From: Mytilus trossulus
Lineage: Eukaryota > Mollusca > Bivalvia > Mytilida > Mytilidae
Length of the DNA: 64,000 nt
Reading direction: 5' to 3'
NCBI RefSeq assembly: GCF_036588685.1
Contig: NC_086386.1
Coordinates: 5,240,117-5,304,116 of the forward strand
The translations under genes were made by a program, and so were the position numbers. The notes under the pieces were generated by a model that saw only the letters and a list, made by a program, of their open reading frames with translations, did not search any database and was not told where the DNA came from. Shown in pieces: positions 37,901-49,900 of this stretch. Every line of letters starts with the position of its first letter. The stretch's first letter is position 1.

Positions 37901-40900
37901 GTTAAATTCCTGAAAAAATATAATATAATTTATAAGCATAAAATAATAATTTATTTTTATCATTTACTTCATGTAGATGTAAAGAGATTGATTGTCCATT
38001 TTCTTATTTTATGGTCTTTGTAAAACAATTTCCAAAATAAAACTCTTCATGCGTATTGTTTCCACTGAAAATGCCTTGTGACTTGTCAATCCATGAACTA
38101 TGATACTTTTGCATATTCAAATGCAACATAAGCATTCTGTTTCTTTAACTTTTTGCTTTCATGATTCAAGAAACAAGTCGGGATCACTGCATTTTAGTAA
38201 AACTGGTTAAGATTAAATGACTTTATATCAATTTATTTGTACTAAAATAATAGTTATGTACAACGTGGAATTGCGAATCAATAATATTATCATTGCGTGT
38301 TGCATGCATTTTATTCATGTTATATTTGCATGTTACATGTATTCTTGGGTAAACATCATAAGAACTTGTCAGGAATGTGCAAAAATAATGAATACAACTG
38401 GAAAAGACAGAGCATTATCATTATTAAGTCACAACAGTCCTAATTGTTAATGATAATAGTTTGTATATATTTCTACATGACGCTGTACTGATCACCAGCT
38501 TATTTGCGCAAGCGATTATATTTTGCGATTTTAGCGAAAAGAAAAGTAACGCAAATATAAATCGTCGCAAAAATTTTAAACTTTGATCTCTCCTTGTCTA
38601 TCTAATTAAAGTAGTATACATTCGCAAAATTAAGTCAACGCATAATGTGTTAGAAAGAGATAAACGCGAAATAAATTATCCGCGATAACTGGTATATATG
38701 CATACAGTATTCGAAAAGTGAAAAAAAGAGAACACTACGCAAACACAAGTTAGTTCTCAGTTGTTTTAAAAAAACTAAACACTGAAATCACGTTTCCGTT
38801 TTTACAGCCGAATCCATACAAAGGTTTGACCATCTTGGAATCGTCGTTTGTTTTGCCAAGACGTATCAACGTATGCGCCATGATTTTGCCATGAATCATA
38901 CCTCTAAGTTTGACATAAAAGAATAATTTGTTTGCTTTATTGAGTCAGCTGTTTTGTATAACTGTTTTTGTACTGTCGAAAAAGTCTGGAATATGACAGT
39001 TAGTGTCCATTTGAAGTACTTAATCATTTAATTTTGCCATTTGATTAAGAACTTTCTGTTTTGAACTTCCTCGGAGTTCAGTTTTTTTGTTATTTTACTT
39101 TTATGTATACTTACACAGTTGTGGCTGCTTGATTTCAATTATAGTCACATTATCTTTTTACATATGTTTGGAATGCTCATCCAATTTTGCCAATGTAGCG
39201 AAACAATAAGCATCTTGTATAAAAGTAGGGGATTTTGTTGGCTTTACAACCAGGCTAAACCCACCATTTCCTGGGGGAATGTCTGTACCAAGTAGGAATA
39301 AGACAGTTGATTTTTACTTGCTCCGTTGGTTGATACTCGTTGATTCTTTTAGTTTTTGTGTATTTCCCCTATTAAATTTGTGTTTGAATTCAATATTTGT
39401 GTTGAGTTCTTTTTTCACCCTAATTCAAAATTGACCTTAGATGGATTTTGCTATTGTCTTATTTCATTTTTGTTCATGTATTTTTTCAACTGTTTTGGTT
39501 CTGATACATTTGCTTTCAATAATTCAGCTTTGTGCGTTCAGACGAAGAAGATAAATCCAGAAAAGCGCCTTGAACACCTGCTATTCATACTTTTTTATAT
39601 TATTATTATTATTGTCTTAGAAGGACACACCAAAATCAAGGCAAAAAAGCAACCAAATGAAAACCAGGAATGATCAAAGATTGTCCGAAAATTAAAGCAC
39701 TATATACTCCTCTTAAATAATTTTGAAGACAATTAGTTATCAAGAAAATAAATCTGAATTTATATATGTATTTTTACTTAATATAAGAAATGCAAAAAGA
39801 AAATTACTGAAAAACACTATTATACCAATGCGTGTGTAAGATTTCTAGTATCAGATCTGTCATGAAATAAATATTTATTCATGTTTTCCAGATTTGTATC
39901 TTATGAATGGATTTATGAGATGTGAACATTAGTAAACTTCTGTTGTCTCTAATTCATACATGAAAGTTCATTCATAAATCTTATCATATATACTCTGCTT
40001 TCATTCAGTAGAAGCTTATATAAAGCAAAGAAGGCAGACTTATATAGTTCCACGTTTATACAAGAAAATGTAAAAAATATTGACATAGATCATTTGGCGT
40101 AGACATGTCGAATTTCACACCAATGTGACATCATACACATCTTACAATTTATGTTGGATATTGTTTATTTCACAAAACTGGACGTTATTTATCTGGGTTA
40201 TTGTAAGATTGAAGTTCTACAACAATTATACCAAACAACGTATTTTACTAAAACCATCGACTTTATTTCATCTCTTGTTATATCGTTTTACCTTGGTTAA
40301 CCTTGATGCTAATATCATAAAATGGCAAAATATTTTCTCGAATGTTCCCCCACAATTTTGTTAAACGCAAAACTCAAGACAAAACATCCATTTAAATTTA
40401 AAATATTAAAACTGACAGAGTATTGTTGTAAAAAAAATATTTGGTGTAATTTCTTAGAATACCTTATAAAACTTTCAATTTTCAATGGTCAACATGAATG
40501 ATAAATTATCATACCTTCCTTTTTTGTTTAGTCAATTCAACGTAAGAAGTGTTCTGTCATTTTCTTGACCGATGATTAGAAAATTAACTTTGACAAAAAA
40601 ACAAGATGCATTCTAAATTGATTACTTTGATTACTTTTAGGTCTTTTCATCGGGTATTTTTGAAATGGCGATTTTATCAATATACAACGGAAATGGACGG
40701 AGGTCTGATGGTCATTGTTGTGTCGGTACCAAGGAATATTGTAGTGATCAGTGTCGAACATTTCTAAGCGCCTGCCTCTTGCAACACACGACAGAGGTGC
40801 CTGAATTACCCGAGTGTATTTTTGGAAATTCCAGTACTGCTGTCTTAGGTGGCAATGTTATACTGTCAAAAACACTAAACGATTTTGAATTGTCAACTTT

Positions 40901-43900
40901 ATTAATAAGATTCCAGTTTTCGTGGCCTGTAAGTATATGTTAAGTTTATTAAAATTATGGTGTGTATTTTAGTTACTGTAAAATCTTTCCCATATGTATT
41001 TTTCAGATTTAATTGGAAAAAGACAACATTTCATCAGATTTATATATATGTAGAGGAAGTTTTTGTTGATTATATTTCTAATAGCCTATAAATATTGCAG
41101 GTTTGTTTCAGTAATTTCAGAAAGAAAGAGTTTCTTTTCATGTTCATGTTATTAACCAGCCTATTTTAAAGCACCTGCTTTGTATGATGTTTCCTCTACA
41201 TTGTACAGCTATGTGAGTTATTGACGACACAAAATGTATACATTATTTTATCAGCATACAGTTGCTTTTTACAAATAAACCTCTTGAAGTGCTGTTAAAT
41301 TGACAGAATTTAGTTTATTGAACTTCATGAACTTTTAACCATTAAGTAATAGTTAATTGCTAAATGTTACCCTCCCCACTTGAAGATGACTTTCGTGAAT
41401 GTCATGTTAAATATAAATATATTGTAAGATAAAGTATCTATCGTTTATAGATTCATCAGTAGGGCATCATGTGTATCTCAATTTAAAAATGTTTCAAGAT
41501 GAAGGTTGTTTAGTTCAGTGAATATCGTACGTGCCTGTAGTCAAATATAATGATATATTGAATATTTTATTTTATTTACACGGAAGTAAATTATGTAATT
41601 ATTGCTTTATAATCGACTGATGAAAAGACGAGACGAGACATTGCGTTGATATTAATCAAAGGGAGATTAGATGATCTAATCATTATATATATCAAATTTT
41701 CAATGTACACTTTTTTCTAGATTAAAACAGATTGAAATATTTGCGTAACATATTAAGTCCGCTCTTAAATTAAAAACCCCTTGGACAGCGACTGAGAAAG
41801 TTATGCACATAATAAATTTATAGTAATATCATGTCAAATAAGATTTAAAAAAATTAGTGCATTTTATATCGTTAATTGTATTATATTAAGTTATGCTGAA
41901 AATTATTAAAATCCAAATCTATGTTTCCCCATTAAAATAAAGTGGAAAAAATCTATAGTCATATCATGTTAAATATACGTCTTTTTAGATTATTTTTTTT
42001 AGTGCATATCATATTAAGCCATGCTAAAAAATATTGAAATACAAATCTATGTTGTCCCATTAAAATAAAGTAGATTAACGACATTCAAATGCCAATTAAA
42101 ACAACATGATACTTGTATTTTCAAATAACAGATACTTATGACAATTTCTTAACTTGACGGATTTTAAAAGATAACTTTTATTTAACGTTAGCAACAATAA
42201 AGAGTATAGAATGTTTGCTATAGGCTGTGGTGAGATTAGTCTGAGACTTCTTATCAGGATAAAGAACAGTAACTTCTAATTCGCAAATCAATTGAGTATG
42301 TGGTGCTGAATGATACGATATAAGAGGGACGAACAATACCAGCGGGACAATCAAACTCATAAATCGAAAATAAACTGGCAACGGCATGGCTAAAAAGAAA
42401 AGACAAACAGACAAACAATAGTACACATGTACATGGACTATCATTTAACAAAAGATAATTATATTCTCCAATCTGCTATTGAACTATTGTTTTCCCCTAC
42501 AAGTTTTAGCCGACAGTATTTTCTTTTAAAGTGATCAAATCGTGACTCTCGTTAGAAATTTATTGTTCCTCTGGTATCTTTCTTCCCTCTTTTACACTGC
42601 ATTGCGCAAGTGCGAAGGGAAAACGTGATAAAACAAAAGGTAACAACAATACAATTAATCGATACCGAAAGAAACATTTCAATTCATCAAATAACAGAGC
42701 AACTGTAATAAAATCTTTGAATATTGTCTGCATCGGTATTTATTTTGATTTTGTTTTTAATAATTCAAAACCTAAATAAATATGTATTGGTTGACATTTT
42801 TTAAAATTGTTGATAATGTTATTTTGAAATTGCTTCAGTTCGTTCTTTTTTTCTGATTGTTTATAATTACTTTTACAACAAATATGTTGGAGTAATACTT
42901 ATTGATATATTTGTCTGGAAAACCTTGTTTATTTATTGGTGAAAATAAGATTTTAAACTAATTTTCAAAGTCTTCGAAAACGCTTAAATTCAAACCAGGT
43001 ATTTTGTGTCTTTTTGTAAATGTTTTGTTTTTGCTTAGTGCCAATCTGGCAAACCGATTTCACCAATTTGTTCTTATGTTTTGTCATTTCTTCAGCGAAC
43101 TTATAAACATGTTTAATCTCACAATCATTGTATATAGGTGTATATGCCTTTCATAATTACGTAGAGGGTTAGTAATGATTTCCGTTGTTTGATTTTTGCC
43201 GTAATTTGTTTTTATCGCTATTAGAATACATAAGACGTTGTTGGTGCTCTCGTTTTGATTGTTTCCCATTTTGTTGTCGGATTCTGTTAAACCGTAATTT
43301 ACGGTATGGGTTTTGCTCCTTGTTGAAGACCATACATTGACCTGTATATATATCTACGTCGTTTGGGATATGATGCATATTTGTCTCATTGGCAACCTTA
43401 CCACTAGCTATCCTCTCCTATTTTTTTTGCCCCACCTACGAAAGAAGACGGGCATTATGTTTTCTGGTCTGTGGGTCCGTTCGTTCATTCGTCTGCCTGT
43501 TCGTTCGTTCGTTCTTCCCGTTCATTTAAAGTTTTTGGTCAAGGTAGTTTTGGATGAAGTTGAAGTCCAATCAACATGAAACTTAATACATAATACACAT
43601 GTTCCCTATGATATGATCTTTCTAATTTTAATGCCAAATTAGAGTTTTGACCCCAATTTCACGGTCCACTGAGCATAGAAAATAACAGTTCGAGTGGGGC
43701 ATCCGTGTACTTGGGACACATTCTTTTTTTTATATATTTTAACTTATGAGATACATTTGTTATCCGTGTTCTCGCTATCTAGTTTTGTTGTTTATGTTTT
43801 AACATAAAAAATAAGGAGAATTCCAAACATAATTTTAGCTTTAGCTCATAATCTATCAACTGCCCCTCAATACCCAACATAGGTTTGGCTCACAATGTAT

Positions 43901-46900
43901 TAACTGCATTTAAAAAGTAGAATCCGCAACATACGCTTGGCTCACAATGTATCAACTGCAATGAATAAGAAGAATTCCCAACATAGGCTTTGCTCATAAT
44001 TTATCAACTGCATAGAATTTGGGGAATCCCAAACATAGGCTTTGCTCATTATAAATCAACTGCAATGAAAAAGGGGAATCCCTAGCATAGGTTTGGTTCA
44101 TAATGTATCAACTGCAATGGATAAGGGGAACCCCCAACATAGGTTTGGGTCATAATGTATCACTTTTAATGCATAAGGGGAATTCCAAACATAGGATTGG
44201 CTTAAAGTGTATTAACTGAAATGCATAAGGGGAAACCCCAACATAGGTATTGCTCATAATGAATCAATTGAAATTCATATGAAGAATCCCCAACGTATGC
44301 TTGACTTTTAATGTATCAACTGAAATGAAGGAGGATATTACCCAACAAAGGTTTGGCTGTTAATGTATCAACAAAGAATAGTAAGCTTCTTGTTATAATC
44401 TTGTTTTCCAATTATATAGCAATCAACGTATACTTGACTTATTTATTATAATTATAAACTTACATACAAATTATTGTACCTCACATCAATAGCTTGTATT
44501 GAAGATATAAACAAGGTTACGTAGGATCATATTAAACAATTATCTATAAAAGATTTACTCAAAGTCTGGCTATCTGGTTATGTAGTTCTACAAGGGTCTG
44601 TGAAATGACTTATAAATTGTTTTTATAATCAGTTGTGTTGTTTTTCAGGCTGTGTTTACATTGGTAGTAGATGTAAGACATGATAATGATAATCACCTAT
44701 CACAAAATGGTAAGGATAATTCATTTGTATCACTACTTTATTTACATTACGACTATCCTTGCATAATCGATTAAAATTATCGTGACATCTTTTATACATT
44801 TGAACGATTTACAATTTCATAAATTATAAAAAAAAATACACCATTGTTGCTTTTATTTCGTATAATCGCCTACTTGTCAGACGGTACTTCCTGGAACAGG
44901 TTACCACAGTACAACGAATTAATATAATTCATTTCTTCTCAAACATATCCGGTGATTCACCAAAACCCAAGTAATAATCTATTGTTATTTCTTCGAAAGG
45001 TACCTGTACAAAGTCTGGAATATGACCATGATTACATTTTTTTATTTCAGTACGTTAGTTGCTATAATCTAATCTTTTTTGGGGGACTTTTTTATGGACT
45101 TTCACCCTTCTTAAATTGATCGTAGATTTATTTTTTTATTAATTCTTTTATTTCAGACCATATCTTATCCAATTCTCAATTTGTAGTTTATCTTTAAGTA
45201 CAATCAAACAGAAAACTATTTTCAAAGATGTATTTTGTTTATTTTGTCCCTATCTTAGATTCATCACAACTAATCTTACGTAGCATTGTGAGCGAGACTA
45301 TATATCCGCCATCGTACTGGTACAGCCAGACAACAACAGGAGAAGACAAATCAATACAATACACTTACAGAGTAATATGTGATGACAATTACTACGGAGC
45401 AGGATGTGAAGTTTTCTGTAGATCAAGAAATGATAGCTTTGGACATTATGTATGTGACCAAGATGGTTCTAAGCTTTGTCTTCCCGGATGGCAGGGAGAA
45501 TTCTGTCAAACAGGTACATAATTTGAAATCGCATGTACAACTGAGGTGAAAATGTTTTACTAACATTGAAAAGCGGGAGGTTTAGCTAGCCACAAAACCA
45601 GGTTCAACCACCATTTTATTTGAATGTCCTGTACGAATTTAGGAAAATGACTTGTTTTATTGTAATTCGTTTGTGTGGTTGCATTTTAATATTGTGTTTC
45701 TGTTGTGTCATAGGTCTCCTCTTATATTTGATGTGTTTCCCTCAGGTTTAGTTTGTAACACAGATTTATGAATTTCGAACAGCGGTATACTACTGTTGCC
45801 TTTATTTATTATGTTTTTTTACAGAGCATAACAGTAAAAATGGTAGAAACATTCACACAGTACCAGAAAGAAAGTATACCTTTCAGTTGGTACTGTATTT
45901 CAAGGCTTCAGAAAAAAGTTTCAAAAGACATTCGGTGGTATAGGTTGCTGCTTCAATGGTTCTGTTGAAATCCTTTCATCTAAAGTCGAACGATCGTCGT
46001 TATTTATGATTTATGTCACACGTAGCAAGTGGTATGTTAAAGTTGCTGAAGCCACATGTCTGCACTCCTTGTTTTGACTTTCTATGACTCTAATCAACAG
46101 ATGATAACCAGGCTATGAAATAACGACGATTTCAACTAGGAACTGCTAATCTTTCCGGAGTTTCTTCACAATGATTCGAATTAATCATGATTCAATATTG
46201 TTTAGACATTTTTTTTATATTCTATTTTTTACTGTATTAGGCTTTAGTATTTATATAATGACCTTTTTGAATTTTTGTCATGAATAACTGTTGGTTAATC
46301 ATGATATATCGATTGTTATGAATGTTGTATTGTCTTTCAATTGGGTACTATTTACTGTCAAATTATCAAGTGTGACTCTTCGTGTGAGCTTCAGAGTTGC
46401 AATCTGTCAGAAAATAACTTTAAAGGGAGGTATTTTGCTTTAGCATTAAAAAATTCAATATGACGACGCCTGAAAAGGATTGAGACCTCTGGAGCCATTC
46501 GTATGTAACACTTTTTGTCGTTTGTTACATTTGTCATCAAATATTGGGGACTTATATTCGGGGAATATTCTAGGAATTCCTTTAGCCATGTACTTGAAGT
46601 GAAAGAACTTAAAAAGAGTCTAAAACACTGTTGTTATTAGCAAGTTAAATCCCAAAAATTATTTCGAGGAATATTATTTCATACCAATGTTATGTTTTCA
46701 TAAATTTTCAATGGAATACTATCTGTCGGAATACTTTATTTTGAAAAAAACATTTCAACATAAAAAGAGTTGCATGTGCTAATAAAACTTCCTAAGTTGA
46801 CGTCCACAATCCTGTAACTGTATATATTGCGATATTGTACTCAGAATGTAAGTCTTGATATCCTTAAACAAGAACAACTTGCATAAATATTGCTAGTGCA

Positions 46901-49900
46901 AAGACACTTGGGAGGTCTTTCTAGATTCTTTCTGAAAATGATTTGTTCTTTTCTACGGTCTGCTTTAAAAACATCACAGATCAATGTTTGTCATAACTAC
47001 TTGTATGTGTGATGACTATTTCCTTGTACATGATGGAATTGCCTCGACCATGTATATCCATATATATTTGCCATTGATATTTTCTGCCTCTACTCTACCA
47101 GCTCACTCCATGATAACAGTTTGTATAGACAAAAGTATGAAATGTATGAAAACGTAAATACCATTAAGGCGCAACAGAGCAACTATTAAAACTATCTAAT
47201 GTCAACTTTGTCTGAGGTTTTTTTTCGTCTTAGTATTGAAAGTTAACATTTTGAATAGTGTTCGTTATATATACATTTGTCAATGGTTGTGTTAGAATTA
47301 AGACTCTGTTCAATCTCATCGAAGCCAAGGAAGATGAAAGACAAACGTTGTAAATGTGTTTATTATTTTTTCAGCAATGTGTTGGGATAGATGTAATATG
47401 TCACATGGTTTCTGTTATGAACCATTTCAATGCAGGTTTGTAGATATCTTACAGATAATACATGATGGTATAAAACATTGAATCTTTCAACAATAAAAAG
47501 AGCATTTATCAAAATTACACGTAGAACTGTACTTGTTATTTTAATTTTAAAATGAAAACGAATTCATTCTTTCTGAAATGTAGTAACAAATTATATATAA
47601 CATCTACAAATGTAGAAAAAACTAGAAATCAGCTAATAAATAGGCTACTTAAAGCAGACGTTTTATCTTGTTATCATAGTTTAAGAGACCTTTTTTGAAG
47701 TGTTATGTTATGAAAAAAGACGATATGGTATGATTGCCAATGAGTCAACCATCCACATAATATAGTTGATTTGTATTCATACATACCGTACTTCAAAGAT
47801 GTCATATGAAAAGATGATAATGAAATAGGTTCTCTGACATTTGTTAAGAAAAGCTACTTTGAATCAGGATAAGTGCTAATAGTTGAAGGCATCCCGGAAG
47901 TGTAATTACTTTACTTTATACATATTCGCATATGACAGTTATTGTCTGTTTAGTAGGGGTTACAAAAGATGCACGAGAGATACCAGAAGGACATGCAATC
48001 TCATAAATCGAAAACAAACTGACAAAGCCGTTGCTGAAACAAGAAAAAATTCAAATGAAAAACAAACAATAGCACTCAAAACACAACATAGAAAACTTAA
48101 GACTAAGCAACACAAACCCGCCAAAACTTTGGGGTGATCTCAGGGTACTCAATATGCATCCATGGACGAATTGCTATGGTAGTAGTTTGTGTCCTATTTT
48201 CCGGTTTCTGTAGGGTTCGTGTTGCTCAATATTGATATTCAATTATTTTTTTTGTGGATCTGTTATATCTTTTAGACTTATTTTCGTTATTTGCAATTGC
48301 AATACTAATTTTTCGTCGGCATAGCAGTGAATATATCGATAGCATTTCTCCTCTTTCTCAAATTCTCAATACTAATATCACATTTCCAGTCATTATCATA
48401 TTAGGTAATTACATGCACTTCTTTTCTATTACTAGGATAATATACATCATGCTAGTATTACTAAGTTGTTAAAGCTATTTTGAAATTGTTACCATGTTTC
48501 TTTTTTTCTTTTCATAATTTGTTTAGTTGTTTCATTGGTTGGGAAGGTGAATCATGTGATGAGTGTATCAGGAATCCTGGTTGTATAAACGGTTATTGTT
48601 ATGAACCATGGCAGTGCATTTGTTATGGTGACTGGACAGGCAAAGACTGCAATATAGGTAAGTAGAACGGATTAATAAAGGGGACACAATAAAAGTATAT
48701 CAATTAAATAAAGGCAAAAGTAGAATACCGCTGTTCAAAAGTCATAAATCGATTGAAAAAAAAACTTAAACCGACTATAGATGAAAAACGGAACAGAAAC
48801 ACATAAATGCATTAAAAACAAACGTTAACATACATTATGATAATAACTGAAATATACCTGAATTGGCACAGGTTATTTCAAGACAAAATTGTGGGTTAAA
48901 CCCGATTTTAAGGCTAGTGTTACCTTAAAACATGCCAAATATTCGCAGCACTGACATCCGGATAATATACCCTCGAACACGGTTGTACAACAGACAGTCT
49001 TACTGACATATAGCGGTAAGAATATTAACGTTTAATACAAATTTCAGTCCTATACATTGTACATGTTAAGAGTAATCGGCAAACATTCTTTGAATGTAGT
49101 ATGTATACCAAGACCATTTAATACATTGTGTCTGACATTCATGTTGTAGATATAAACTATTGTCATAAGTATGATCCCTGTGAGCATTCAGGTACTTGTT
49201 TACCAGACAACCTAAAGAATTTCACGTGTGAATGTGTCACTGGTTATACTGGTACGTCCTGTGAGTCTGTGATATGTGCAGACAGGCATTGCCAAAATGG
49301 TGGACATTGTTCTGTAAGTTATTTGTTAAAAAATTATGGTCCATTTGGCGTTGGCATTCGTGTGAACGTAGATAGTGATTTTATGTTATTTTTGCCTGTG
49401 AATAAGCCGAAAATCTTTAATACTGACTAAGAAGAATGCATTATTCCGAAGAAATGACCACAAATGACGTTCATATGCAGTTTGAAATAATTTTTTTTTT
49501 AGAATGAAAAGGTTCAGACATTTTAAAATTAGACAACATCTAGTTTTAGCCAAAAAAAACCACAACAACAATGGTATATATAAAAAGCTGTTCAAAATAA
49601 GTCCGTGTTACAATCTTAAACCGAGTGAAACACATCAACTTTAAGAGGAAAACAGATTATCAAATAAGGCATTTAAAGACATACATAATGGTGTCTAGTC
49701 CGTCATGTGAAGTTTCTATAAAAAAAGTTATATAAAGTAATATATATTTCATAAACAAGATCGAGTCTTGCATTCAGGATATTGCTTTTTTAAATCAGGT
49801 ATCTTCAATTGGTTGTGAATGTCCTGAGAAATATTATGGACCTCATTGTGAGTTCCGGAAGTTAACGTGTGATGAAACAGATTGTTTGAATGGTGGTACT

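Larger units (their letters stand above)
28961..40640 (+). other. Notch-ligand intron 1, repeat-rich
   Basis: 11.7 kb with copies of repeat families C, D, E, F, G or A and H, listed separately. Plus-strand frames at 29003-29344 and 29525-29722 are unexplained; they have no recognised domain and no clear splice borders. Confidence 0.5.

Noticed and set aside
42178-42451. Two overlapping minus-strand frames of 88 and 65 codons
   Set aside because: Partly made of a reversed family C repeat tail; no splice or domain support.
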